Shown: positions 8,421-16,592 of the stretch, in pieces | Layout of the letters: each line of letters opens with the position of its first letter | Numbering within the stretch: position 1 is the stretch's first letter | Assembly (NCBI GenBank): GCA_020443425.1 | Contig: JAGRIE010000009.1 | Location: forward strand, 58,751 to 122,750 | From: Halioglobus sp. | Lineage (GTDB): Bacteria > Pseudomonadota > Gammaproteobacteria > Pseudomonadales > Halieaceae | DNA: 64,000 nucleotides | Reading direction: 5' to 3' | Notes under the pieces: generated by a model | Databases searched by the model: none | Told to the model about the DNA's origin: nothing | What the model saw: only the letters and a program-made list of their open reading frames with translations | Program-made: the position numbers and the translations under genes

Positions 8421-11400
8421 ATGACTGAATTCGTTCACCTTCGAGTACACACCGAGTTTTCGCTGGTTGACGGACTGGTCCGGATCAAGCCGCTGGTCGC
8501 GCGCACAGCCGAGTTGGGCATGCCCGCAGTGGCTGTTACCGATGTCTGCAATTTCTACGGCCTGATCAAGTTTCGCAAAGCGGCGTTCGCCGCCGGGGTA
8601 CAGCCGATATTCGGTGTCGACCTGCGCGTGATGGAGGCGGATGATCCGGAGCGCGCCTACCCCCTGTGTCTGCTGGCGATGAATCATACCGGCTACCACA
8701 ACCTGACGCTGCTGATCTCCCGCGCCTATACGCAGGGCCAGCATCTCGGTATTCCCTATGTCAGCAAGCGCTGGTTGGAGGAAACGTCCGAGGGCGTGAT
8801 CGCTCTGTCGGCGGGCGCCGCCGGTGACGTGGGGCAGGCACTGTTGGGTGACAAAGAGGAACTCGCCGTCGAGCGCGCGCGCTACTGGATGGCGCTGTAT
8901 CCGCAGCGCTTCTACCTGGAGTTGCACCGGGCCGGCCGCGAAGGCGATGAGCGGCATCTGCACGCGGCGGTGAAGCTGGCGCAGGAGCTGCAGTGCCCGG
9001 TGGTGGCCACCAATGATGTGCGCTTTCTGGCCGCCGATGAATTCGAGGCGCATGAAGCCCGCGTCTGCATCCGGGAGGGCCGCACGCTGGATGATCCGCG
9101 CCGCGCGCGCCAGTACACCGAGCAGCAGTACCTGCGCTCGCCCGCGGAGATGGCTGAGCTGTTTGCGGATATCCCGGAAGCACTGGCCAACAGTGTGGAG
9201 ATCGCCCGCCGCTGCAGCGTGGAACTGGAACTCGGCAAACCCTACCTGCCCGACTATCCGGTGCCGGACGGGCTCACCATGGACGAGTACTTCCGGCAGC
9301 TATCCCATGAGGGCCTGGACAAGCGCCTGCAGGTCCTGTTCGACACGGCTGCCGAGGATTTTCCGCAGCGGCAACAGGCCTACCGCGAGCGGCTGGAGTT
9401 TGAGCTGGACACCATTATCCAGATGGGCTTTCCCGGCTACTTCCTGATCGTGATGGATTTTATCCGCTGGGCCAAGCGCAACGATATCCCGGTGGGCCCG
9501 GGTCGCGGTTCCGGTGCCGGCTCGCTGGTGGCGTATTCACTGGAAATCACGGATCTGGACCCGCTGGCCTACGACCTGCTGTTCGAGCGATTCCTGAACC
9601 CGGAGCGGGTGTCGATGCCGGATTTCGACGTCGATTTCTGTATGGAGAAGCGCGATCTCGTCATCGAGTACGTGGCGGATACCTATGGCCGCGAAGCGGT
9701 GTCGCAGATCATCACGTTCGGCACCATGGCCGCCAAGGCGGTGGTGCGCGATGTTGCGCGGGTGCAGGGCAAGTCCTACGGCCTTGCGGACAAGCTGTCG
9801 AAGATGATCCCCTTCGAGGTCGGTATGACGCTGGCCAAGGCGCTGGAGCAGGAGGAGCCGTTGCGGGAGTTCCTGCAGGAGGACCCCCAGGCCCAGGAAA
9901 TCTGGGACATGGCCGAACAGCTTGAGGGCGTAGTCCGCAATGTCGGCAAGCACGCCGGCGGTGTGGTCATCGCGCCCTCCAAGCTGACCGACTTCTCCGC
10001 CCTGTACTGCGATGAGAGCGGTACCGGCCTGGTCACCCAGTTTGACAAGGGGGATGTCGAGGATGCCGGGCTGGTGAAGTTCGACTTCCTCGGGCTGCGT
10101 ACGCTGACCATCATCGACTGGGCGGTGAAAATGATCAACCCGGCGCGCGAGCGGGCCGGGGAATTGCCGCTGGATATCATGCAGATCCCGCTGGACGACC
10201 CAGCCAGTTTTGAACTGCTGCGCTCCGGCGAGACCACCGCCGTGTTCCAGCTGGAATCGCGGGGCATGAAGGAGCTTATCGAGCGCCTGCAACCGGATTG
10301 CTTCGAGGACATCGTCGCCCTGTTGGCCCTGTTCCGGCCCGGGCCCCTGCAGTCGGGCATGGTGGATAACTTTGTCAACCGCAAACAGGGCCGGGAAAAA
10401 CTGTCCTACCCCGATGCCCAGTACCAGCACGAGTGGCTGCAACCGATTCTGCAGCCGACCTACGGCATTATCCTGTATCAGGAGCAGGTGATGCAGATTG
10501 CCCAGGTGCTGGCCGGCTACACCCTCGGCGGCGCCGACATGTTGCGCCGCGCGATGGGTAAGAAAGACCCGAAAGAGATGGAGCGGCAGCGGGCCCTGTT
10601 CGAGAAAGGCGCCAACGACAAGGGCGTCGACGGGCAACTGGCAATCAAGATTTTCGATCTGGTGGAAAAGTTCGCAGGCTACGGTTTCAACAAGTCCCAC
10701 TCTGCCGCCTACGCGCTGGTGTCGTACCAGACGGCCTGGCTGAAGGCGCACTACCCGGCGCATTTCATGGCTGCGGTAATGAGTTCCGAGATGGATAACA
10801 CCGACAAAATCGTGGTGTTCGTCGACGAGTGCAAGCGCATGAAGCTGTCCCTGAAGCTGCCGGATGTCAACGAGGGCCAGTACATGTTCACCGTGAATGC
10901 CGGGGGTGACATTATCTACGGCCTCGGTGCGATCAAGGGGCTGGGCGAGGGCCCGGTAGACAGTATCCTGCAGGCGCGCAACGAGGGAGGGCCGTTTACC
11001 GACCTGTTTGATTTCTGCGCCCGCACTGACCCGCGCAAGGTGAACCGCCGCGCGCTGGAGGCGATGATCCGCTCCGGTGCCCTGGATTCGCTCAAGGTGG
11101 AGCGCTGGGTGTTGCTGGCCGCAGTGGACGATGCCCTGAAAGCCGCGGAGCAGAGCGCCAGCAATATCGAAAGCGGCATCGCCGACCTGTTCGGCGAGGT
11201 GGTGCCCACCGCGCAAAGTGGCAATGGCGACGTCTATGCGGATTTCCGCTCGGCCAGGGCCTGGTCTGACAAGGAGCGCCTCGGCGGCGAGCGCGACACG
11301 CTCGGCCTGTATATCTCAGGCCACCCGATCGACGAGTACCGGGCGGAGGTGCGCAAATTCGCCCCCAACCGCATTGCGGATCTCAGCCCCGATTCGCACG

Positions 11401-11915
11401 GCAAGGCGGGCAACCAGGTGATTGTCGGGCTGGTGATGGCGACGCGTACGATGAACAGTCGGCGCGGCACCATGGCCGTGATGACACTGGATGACAGCAG
11501 TGCGCAGATTGAAGTGACGTTGTTCTCGGACGCGTACAGCGAGTTCAGGGAACTGCTGGTGAAAGATACCATTGTCATTGCCGAGGGACGGGTATCGACT
11601 GATGACAAAACAGGCAAGCTGGCGATGCGGGCCAGCGCGCTGCGCAGCCTCGCCGAGGCGAGGCAGAACAGTGTGTCAGACCTGGTGATTGAAGTCCGTG
11701 CCGAGAGCGTGAACGAGCAGTTCACCGACCGGCTGGAACAAACCCTGGCCGGCGCCGCGGGCGGCAGTTGCCCGGTGTCGCTGGTATACAGACAGCCGCG
11801 TAACGCTGCGCGCGTCAGGCTGGGCGAGCGCTGGCGGGTAATACCCAGCGACGAATTGATCCAGGAGTTGCGCGATGTTGTGGGGGCGGAGAAAGTGGCC
11901 CTGAACTATCGCTGA
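8421..11915 (+). CDS. dnaE: DNA polymerase III subunit alpha
   Basis: DnaE is the replicative polymerase. The 1164-residue protein starts with a PHP domain (HLRVHTEFSLVDG, residues 5-17). Its catalytic aspartates lie in PDFDVDF at residues 401 and 403, the same numbers as in E. coli. The fingers and tandem helix-hairpin-helix region follow (GYGFNKSHSAAYA, near 755-767). An OB fold is seen around residues 990-1075 (MTLDDSSAQIEV), then the tau-binding C-terminus. Normally accA follows directly; here the next gene is an SDR and accA lies 39.7 kb away. The 63-nt upstream gap may carry its own promoter. Confidence 0.97.
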   Translation: MTEFVHLRVHTEFSLVDGLVRIKPLVARTAELGMPAVAVTDVCNFYGLIKFRKAAFAAGVQPIFGVDLRVMEADDPERAYPLCLLAMNHTGYHNLTLLISRAYTQGQHLGIPYVSKRWLEETSEGVIALSAGAAGDVGQALLGDKEELAVERARYWMALYPQRFYLELHRAGREGDERHLHAAVKLAQELQCPVVATNDVRFLAADEFEAHEARVCIREGRTLDDPRRARQYTEQQYLRSPAEMAELFADIPEALANSVEIARRCSVELELGKPYLPDYPVPDGLTMDEYFRQLSHEGLDKRLQVLFDTAAEDFPQRQQAYRERLEFELDTIIQMGFPGYFLIVMDFIRWAKRNDIPVGPGRGSGAGSLVAYSLEITDLDPLAYDLLFERFLNPERVSMPDFDVDFCMEKRDLVIEYVADTYGREAVSQIITFGTMAAKAVVRDVARVQGKSYGLADKLSKMIPFEVGMTLAKALEQEEPLREFLQEDPQAQEIWDMAEQLEGVVRNVGKHAGGVVIAPSKLTDFSALYCDESGTGLVTQFDKGDVEDAGLVKFDFLGLRTLTIIDWAVKMINPARERAGELPLDIMQIPLDDPASFELLRSGETTAVFQLESRGMKELIERLQPDCFEDIVALLALFRPGPLQSGMVDNFVNRKQGREKLSYPDAQYQHEWLQPILQPTYGIILYQEQVMQIAQVLAGYTLGGADMLRRAMGKKDPKEMERQRALFEKGANDKGVDGQLAIKIFDLVEKFAGYGFNKSHSAAYALVSYQTAWLKAHYPAHFMAAVMSSEMDNTDKIVVFVDECKRMKLSLKLPDVNEGQYMFTVNAGGDIIYGLGAIKGLGEGPVDSILQARNEGGPFTDLFDFCARTDPRKVNRRALEAMIRSGALDSLKVERWVLLAAVDDALKAAEQSASNIESGIADLFGEVVPTAQSGNGDVYADFRSARAWSDKERLGGERDTLGLYISGHPIDEYRAEVRKFAPNRIADLSPDSHGKAGNQVIVGLVMATRTMNSRRGTMAVMTLDDSSAQIEVTLFSDAYSEFRELLVKDTIVIAEGRVSTDDKTGKLAMRASALRSLAEARQNSVSDLVIEVRAESVNEQFTDRLEQTLAGAAGGSCPVSLVYRQPRNAARVRLGERWRVIPSDELIQELRDVVGAEKVALNYR

Positions 11916-11984
11916 TACACACTGCGCGCCAGTGACCTGAACAATCCATTACCATCCAACCTAAAATAACTGGAGAAAAATACG

Positions 11985-12776
11985 ATGTTGCTGAAAGATA
12001 AAGTAGTGATTGTGTCCGGCATTGGTCCGGGGCTGGGGCAGGAACTGTCCACTCTGGCGGCCAAGGAGGGCGCCAAAGCGGTGGTGCTGGCGGCCCGTAC
12101 TGAGGCCAAGCTGGACGCTGCCGAAAAGGAGATCAACGACCTGGGCCTGGGCACTGCCGTGTTGAAGGTCGCCACCGACATCTCTGACCAGGCCCAGTGC
12201 CAGGCGCTGGCGGATAAAACCGCCGCAGCGTTCGGTCGCATCGATGTGCTCTTCAACAGTGCCTACGACCCGGGCAGTTTTGAGCCGATAGAATCCGCCG
12301 ATATGGACGGCTGGCGGCGCGCCATGGATGTGAATTTTTTCGGCACCATGCACCTGACGCAGGCCTGTGTGCGCCATATGAAGGACAGCGGGGGCGGAGC
12401 CATCGTGATGATCGCGACCATGGTGGAGCACAAGCCGCTGGCTACGCAGGGCGGTTACGGCGCCTCCAAATCGGCACTGCGCTGCGCCACCAAGCACCTG
12501 GCGCTGGAACTCGGTAAATACAATATCCGCGTCAACAGCTGTCACATGGGCTGGATGTGGGGCCCCAGTGTCGAGGGCTATTTCAACTGGCAGGCGCAGG
12601 CCACGGGCAAGAGCCAGCAGGAACTGGTTGCCGAGGTCACGCGCAGCATCCCGCTGGGTGTAATCCCCGATGACGAGGACTGTGCCAGGGCAGCGCTGTT
12701 CTTTGGCTCAGACTACTCCAATGTGGTCACCGGCGCCGCGCTCGATGTCAACGGCGGCGAGTACATGCCGATATAA
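11985..12776 (+). CDS. SDR family oxidoreductase
   Basis: This is a 263-residue classical short-chain dehydrogenase/reductase, NAD(P)-dependent and cytoplasmic. The glycine-rich cofactor motif is GIGPGLG (residues 12-18) and the active-site motif is YGASK with Tyr158 and Lys162. The position 13 residues before the Tyr, normally Ser, is Thr145 in MIATMVEH, which is unusual but chemically conservative. The C-terminus GAALDVNGGEYMPI is typical. Its substrate cannot be read from the sequence; the steroid-type genes nearby make a hydroxysteroid or acyl substrate possible. Start ATG is preceded by a GGAGAAA site. It is the first gene of the block that separates dnaE from accA. Confidence 0.88.
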   Translation: MLLKDKVVIVSGIGPGLGQELSTLAAKEGAKAVVLAARTEAKLDAAEKEINDLGLGTAVLKVATDISDQAQCQALADKTAAAFGRIDVLFNSAYDPGSFEPIESADMDGWRRAMDVNFFGTMHLTQACVRHMKDSGGGAIVMIATMVEHKPLATQGGYGASKSALRCATKHLALELGKYNIRVNSCHMGWMWGPSVEGYFNWQAQATGKSQQELVAEVTRSIPLGVIPDDEDCARAALFFGSDYSNVVTGAALDVNGGEYMPI

Positions 12777-12805
12777 CCCGGTGTCACACGGCAGGAGGAG
12801 AGGAC

Positions 12806-13093
12806 ATGAGTGAGACTGACAAAATAGAAGCGGCGGTTTTCCGCCGCCTGCTGGAGCATCTCGACAGTCGCAAGGACGTCCAGAATATCGATCTGATGAA
12901 TCTGGCGGGCTTCTGTCGCAACTGCCTGTCCAAGTGGTATGCGGCCGCGGCCGCTGAACTCGGCGAGGACGTCGGCTACGAAGAGGCGCGGGAACACGTC
13001 TACGGCATGCCCTACAGTGAGTGGAAGGCCAGGTACCAGACGCCGGCCACAGCCGAGCAGCAGGCCGCTTTCGAGGCGCGCAAGCAGGACTGA
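12806..13093 (+). CDS. DUF1244 domain protein
   Basis: This 95-residue protein matches the DUF1244 family as I know it: an acidic helical start, then GFCRNCLSKWY with two cysteines (CRNC), then a VYGMPYSEWKA segment. Function is unknown; such proteins are small, cytoplasmic and widespread in proteobacteria. The gene is 29 nt after the SDR with a strong AGGAGGAGAGG-type ribosome-binding site, so it is probably co-transcribed. Its stop is 4 nt from the stop of the convergent gene at 13098. Confidence 0.8.
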   Translation: MSETDKIEAAVFRRLLEHLDSRKDVQNIDLMNLAGFCRNCLSKWYAAAAAELGEDVGYEEAREHVYGMPYSEWKARYQTPATAEQQAAFEARKQD

Positions 13094-13097
13094 ACAG

Positions 13098-13502
13098 CTA
13101 CAGTGGTCCGTACGGCAGGAAGCGGTTATCGCTGACTTCGCGCAACCACTGCAGCAGTGCCTTGTCCAGCCGCGCCCCGCGCCGGCGCAGCGATTTTGCC
13201 AGCGGAATAACGGGGGAGTCGGCTCCGGCTTCCCAGCCGGGCAGGTTCTCGGCGACGGCGAAGAAGCGAATCAGGTGTATCAATTCTGCCTCTGTCAGCG
13301 TCTCGGCGGCGGCTTGCCAGGTGCCGTGATCAAGCTTCATCAGGCCCGCCAGCCGCTGCTTGTCCCCTTCATCCAGCAGTGCGTCCAGCCGTGACAGCGA
13401 GTCGTCGCGATCATACGCGATCAGTCGATTGAGGAGTTCTGTGTCCAGCTGCAGTTCGCCGCCGGTGGATTGTATGCTCGGATCCCAGGTGCCCAGTGTC
13501 AT
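13098..13502 (-). CDS. Conserved hypothetical protein
   Basis: A 134-residue soluble, mainly helical protein with no signal peptide or membrane segment. Visible features are acidic helices (LLNRLIAYDRDDSLSRLDAL), a central region AELIHLIRFFAVAENLPGWE, and a basic C-terminus (KSLRRRGARLDK) ending in NRFLPYGPL. I do not recognise a domain. Coding is supported by protein-like composition, a full-length ATG frame and the tight convergent arrangement with the DUF1244 gene (4 nt between stops). Confidence 0.6.
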   Translation of the reverse strand: MTLGTWDPSIQSTGGELQLDTELLNRLIAYDRDDSLSRLDALLDEGDKQRLAGLMKLDHGTWQAAAETLTEAELIHLIRFFAVAENLPGWEAGADSPVIPLAKSLRRRGARLDKALLQWLREVSDNRFLPYGPL

Positions 13503-13610
13503 GCTGTTGTCGCCAGTGTGAAAAGAGGCGACAGTGTACTGAATTTGTCGGCCGGGCGGAAATCGCCGGGTATCCGCGCGACCGTGTGGCGGCGATGCCC
13601 CGCTGGCGGC

Positions 13611-13877
13611 TCAGTCGGTGGTGTTGATCATAGCCCGGAAATACTCGTAACGGCTGGCGTAGGGCTCCACGGCTTCATCGGCAATGCGCTGCAGCAGTGC
13701 CGGTATGGAGCGGACATCCGTGTCCTCCTGCCCGCTCAATTGCTGGCCCAGTGCGCTGATGCCGTTGCCGATGGCCGTGGCGCTCTCTATGGTCGCCTGC
13801 ACCAGGAACATCTCCGCCATGACCAGGTCATGGACTGTTCGACGAACCCGGCTTTGGTTGGCATTGTGTGATTGCAT
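13611..13877 (-). CDS. Hypothetical small helical protein
   Basis: An 88-residue protein starting at ATG with a clear AGGAG site 8 nt upstream on the minus strand. The centre, AEMFLVQATIESATAIGNGI, is amphipathic helix-like; the C-terminus is YASRYEYFRAMINTTD. There is no signal peptide and no family I recognise. It could be a small regulatory or structural protein, but nothing in the sequence points to a role. It is separated from the neighbouring minus-strand gene by 108 nt. Confidence 0.5.
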   Translation of the reverse strand: MQSHNANQSRVRRTVHDLVMAEMFLVQATIESATAIGNGISALGQQLSGQEDTDVRSIPALLQRIADEAVEPYASRYEYFRAMINTTD

Positions 13878-14001
13878 CGCGGTGTCTCCTGTGACGTCAT
13901 GGTCGCTGCGTTGTGGCGCTGGCTTGTCTCGCCCTGCCCCGTGCCCAGCAATGGCGCAAGCCGGGCGGTGGTGACCCTGTTTTGGGGCGAAATAGGCCGC
14001 A

Positions 14002-14031
14002 TTGCACAGTTTTCGGCTTGCCTGCTATTCT
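14002..14031 (+). promoter_or_regulatory. Possible sigma-70 promoter for the DUF2141 gene
   Basis: TTGCAC (14002-14007) and TATTCT (14026-14031) are separated by 18 nt, a fair sigma-70 match, pointing to the DUF2141 gene with a leader of about 130 nt. The match is by eye only. Confidence 0.35.
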
Positions 14032-14165
14032 GCAAGCAAGCCACGTGCCAGCGCGGCGCAATGATAGTGTGATTCAATGACAGTGCAATGACCGGCCGGG
14101 CTGCGGTGGCGTGAATATTCCGCAGAACCCCGGGAAAGCCAGAGACGAGGGGCAGTGAGGTGAGG

Positions 14166-14627
14166 ATGAAACACAACGTGGTGTGTGCGCTTCGCGCAGT
14201 GGGTTTTGTGGTGTTGGGCGCGGTCGGGCAGGGGGCGCTTGCTGAGGCGCTTACCGGTATTGTGATGGTGGAACTCGCCGGTCTGAAAGCGGTCAGCGGC
14301 GATGTCTTTGTCGCCGTATACGACTCCGACGCCACCTGGCTGGGCGATGACGCCGTTGCGGTGCAGAAGGTGGTCATCGCCGATGCCCTCGATGGTGACC
14401 TGGTGCGCACCGAACTGCAGCTGCCGATGGGGGAGTACGCGCTGTCGGCATTTTATGATCGCGATGGAGACGGCGAGCTCACGACCAATTTTATTGGTAT
14501 GCCGAGGGAGCCGATAGGGCTGTCCAACAACGCGGTGGGAAAGTTTGGCCCGCCATCCTACAGCGATGCGGTGTTTACTCTGGGGGCGGAGCCCATCATC
14601 CAGAGTATTATCATGCGTGACATGTGA
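14166..14627 (+). CDS. DUF2141 domain secreted protein
   Basis: A 153-residue exported protein with a signal peptide ending near GQGALA. The rest matches the DUF2141 pattern: a beta-sandwich with LKAVSGDVFVAVYDSDATWL, an LPMGEYALSAFYDRDGDGEL turn that resembles a calcium-type Asp loop, and NFIGMPREPIGLSNNAVG. The family's role is not established; members are periplasmic or outer-surface proteins. ATG at 14166 is chosen over GTG at 14160 because GAGGTGAGG lies just upstream. It appears to be a single-gene unit. Confidence 0.8.
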   Translation: MKHNVVCALRAVGFVVLGAVGQGALAEALTGIVMVELAGLKAVSGDVFVAVYDSDATWLGDDAVAVQKVVIADALDGDLVRTELQLPMGEYALSAFYDRDGDGELTTNFIGMPREPIGLSNNAVGKFGPPSYSDAVFTLGAEPIIQSIIMRDM

Positions 14628-14773
14628 CCCTGCCGATCCCGGAATTGCATCACAGCTGGCCACATTGCCAGCAAAATCTGCGTATCGTTTCACAGTCTGC
14701 GAGGCTGGTGTCTGACTTCTGTGCTGGCGACTGCTATCACTGAAGTGACGGGGCGTAGTGTGTAGGGGGCGAT

Positions 14774-14995
14774 GTGTCAAACCTGGTAGAACAGCGCACA
14801 GCGGGACAGGGCAGGGCGGTGATCCACTCCGCGGCGGAGTTATTCCGCCTGCGGATGGAAAGCCAGTGTCACCATATCAAGCGTTATCGGTTGAGGGTGC
14901 TGCGAGAGAGCGGTCGACTGCTCACTGCCGACGAGGCCGCAAGAGAGTGGATAGAGCGTTTCGCCGCGACCTTTGACGACGTCACGCCCGACTGA
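14774..14995 (+). CDS. Small hypothetical protein
   Basis: A 73-residue basic, helical protein starting at GTG (14774) after a GGGGG-containing site; the overlapping ATG at 14772 leads to an early stop. It has a composition typical of a real small protein (AAELFRLRMESQCHHIKRYR, then LTADEAAREWIERFAATF) but no domain I know. A short ORF on the other strand is less protein-like. It could be a DNA- or protein-binding small protein; that is only a guess from its charge. Confidence 0.45.
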   Translation: MSNLVEQRTAGQGRAVIHSAAELFRLRMESQCHHIKRYRLRVLRESGRLLTADEAAREWIERFAATFDDVTPD

Positions 14996-15065
14996 ATGGG
15001 TGTCCGCGTGTTGCGCGGCCATCGAGGCAGCCTGGTAGCGCGGGCCACCGCCGGGCAGGCTGCGC

Positions 15066-15425
15066 TCACTGCGTTTTCATGTTGTCGCCACTCCAGTAGG
15101 CTTTCATGCTGTTGACCTTGCCGGCGTCGTTGAACTCAAACACATCGATGATGTCGATGGTGGCCCCGGGCATAATCACCTGGAAAGGGAAAGCCACCGC
15201 ATTGCCGCTACAGCGCGGTTCACCCGTCAGTGACAGTTTTGCACCGGAGTGCAGCGCGCCTTCATAAAACGCGCAGACGGCATCGATGCCGATGTGCAGG
15301 TCAGTGCCTACAGGGTCTTCGACCCTGGCATCATCAGCATAGATTTCACGAATAATATCCATGTCCTGCTTTTCGAAGGCTTCCACGTACTTGTGGACCA
15401 TTGCGATTTTATCACTGGCTTCCAT
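15066..15425 (-). CDS. Ketosteroid isomerase-like (steroid delta-isomerase) protein
   Basis: A 119-residue SnoaL/NTF2-fold protein that looks like a true delta5-3-ketosteroid isomerase rather than a generic SnoaL protein. Tyr13 (VHKYVEAF), Asp37 (ARVEDPVG) and Asp94 (IDIIDVFEF) fall where the catalytic Tyr and two Asp residues lie in the Comamonas and Pseudomonas enzymes. The KVNSMKAYWSGDN end also matches. The reaction would move a C5-C6 double bond to C4-C5 in 3-ketosteroids. It is the last gene of a minus-strand operon, 15 nt after an acyl-CoA dehydrogenase, with a GGAG site. A related small-molecule isomerase or lyase role cannot be excluded. Confidence 0.82.
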   Translation of the reverse strand: MEASDKIAMVHKYVEAFEKQDMDIIREIYADDARVEDPVGTDLHIGIDAVCAFYEGALHSGAKLSLTGEPRCSGNAVAFPFQVIMPGATIDIIDVFEFNDAGKVNSMKAYWSGDNMKTQ

Positions 15426-15440
15426 AATTACTCCTTGTTC

Positions 15441-16580
15441 TCAGTAGCCACAGAGGGTGGCGTAGCGATCTTTGTGATAACCGGTGTCGCCAAAAACCTG
15501 CATGGCGACACGGGCCCGCTTCAGGAAGAAGCCAATATCGAGCTCATCAGTCACCCCGATGCCACCGTGCATCTGCACCGCTTCATTGGTAACCCGTTTT
15601 GCCAGCTCGTTCAGTTTGGCTTTTGCCAGGCTGGCCAGCAGAGGCAGTTCCTGGGGCGCGTCATCAACGGTGGACAGCGCCTGCAACAGTACCGACCGGC
15701 ACAGTTCAACTTCCGATTGTATATGCGCCTGGCGGTGCTGCAATGCCTGAAAGCTGCCGATCAGCTGGCCGAATTGCTCGCGCTCCTTCAGGTAGGCGGT
15801 CGTGCGTTCAAACGCCTCCAGGGCGACGCCCATCATCTCGGCGGCTATCGCTACCCGGCCGCGGTCCAGCACCGGTTCCAGGACTTCCCAGCCCCGGTCG
15901 ACCTGGCCTATGACATTGGCGGCCGGTACGGTGACATTGTCAAACGTGATATCTGCTGCATTGCGGCTGTCCATCAGTATCGTGCGCTGGCAGGACACAC
16001 CCGCGGTGTCGCGTTCAACCAGCAGCAGGGTCAGGCCGCTGCTGTCGCGATCGCCGCCACTGGTGCGAGCCACCACAATCAATTGCTCGGCACTGTGGCC
16101 GTCGAGTACAAAACACTTGCTGCCATTCAATACGAAACTGTCACCCTGTGCTGTCGCCGTGGTGCTGATCTGTGTCGGTCGGTGGTGATTCGACTCTTCC
16201 AGAGCCAGCGCCAGTGTCAGTTCGCCGCCGGCGATAGCGGGCAACAGTGCCTGTTTCTGCTCCTCGCTGCCACCCAGCAGAATGGCTGATGCGCCGACCA
16301 CAGCGGAGGCAAACAGCGGCGACGCGGCCAGGGTGCGACCGGACTCCTCCAGTACCACACCCAGCCCCAGAAAGCCGAACTCGAGACCGCCATAGGCCTC
16401 CGGCAGGATAATACTGGCCCAGCCCATCTCTGCCATTTGCTGCCACAGGTCGGGTGAGTAGCCCAGCGGGTCCTTCTCATCGCGCAGTTTTCTCAGTGCG
16501 GCTACCGGGGCGTTGTTCGCCAGGAAGTCTTTTGCGGTGTCCTGCAACAGACGTTGTTCTTCGGTCAATACCAGTGCCAT
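15441..16580 (-). CDS. Acyl-CoA dehydrogenase family protein, non-catalytic-type subunit
   Basis: A 379-residue acyl-CoA dehydrogenase homologue with the full three-domain fold: LPEAYGGLEFGFLGLGVVLEE near residue 60-80, ALALEESNHH, LNGSKCFVLDG, and the QMHGGIGVTDE motif near the C-terminus. The catalytic Glu is not found in either known place. The C-terminal site reads VFGDTGYHK instead of YEGT, and helix G reads VLDRGR (residues 237-242) with no Glu. This is how the partner subunit looks in heteromeric steroid-type ACADs. It lies 12 nt after the other ACAD gene with an AGGAG site, supporting a two-subunit enzyme. Confidence 0.85.
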   Translation of the reverse strand: MALVLTEEQRLLQDTAKDFLANNAPVAALRKLRDEKDPLGYSPDLWQQMAEMGWASIILPEAYGGLEFGFLGLGVVLEESGRTLAASPLFASAVVGASAILLGGSEEQKQALLPAIAGGELTLALALEESNHHRPTQISTTATAQGDSFVLNGSKCFVLDGHSAEQLIVVARTSGGDRDSSGLTLLLVERDTAGVSCQRTILMDSRNAADITFDNVTVPAANVIGQVDRGWEVLEPVLDRGRVAIAAEMMGVALEAFERTTAYLKEREQFGQLIGSFQALQHRQAHIQSEVELCRSVLLQALSTVDDAPQELPLLASLAKAKLNELAKRVTNEAVQMHGGIGVTDELDIGFFLKRARVAMQVFGDTGYHKDRYATLCGY

Positions 16581-16592
16581 ATGTGTTGTCTC

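Noticed and set aside
9537-11216. 559-codon antisense open frame over dnaE
   Set aside because: It runs opposite to the clear dnaE coding frame, and its translation is rich in His, Leu, Gln and Val without domain features, as expected from a high-GC shadow.
13872-14072. 66-residue ORF on the plus strand upstream of DUF2141
   Set aside because: Overlaps the start of the minus-strand small gene and a likely promoter; Trp/Cys-rich composition is not convincing.
15249-16289. 346-codon plus-strand frame over the isomerase and ACAD genes
   Set aside because: Crosses two genes with strong family motifs on the other strand.
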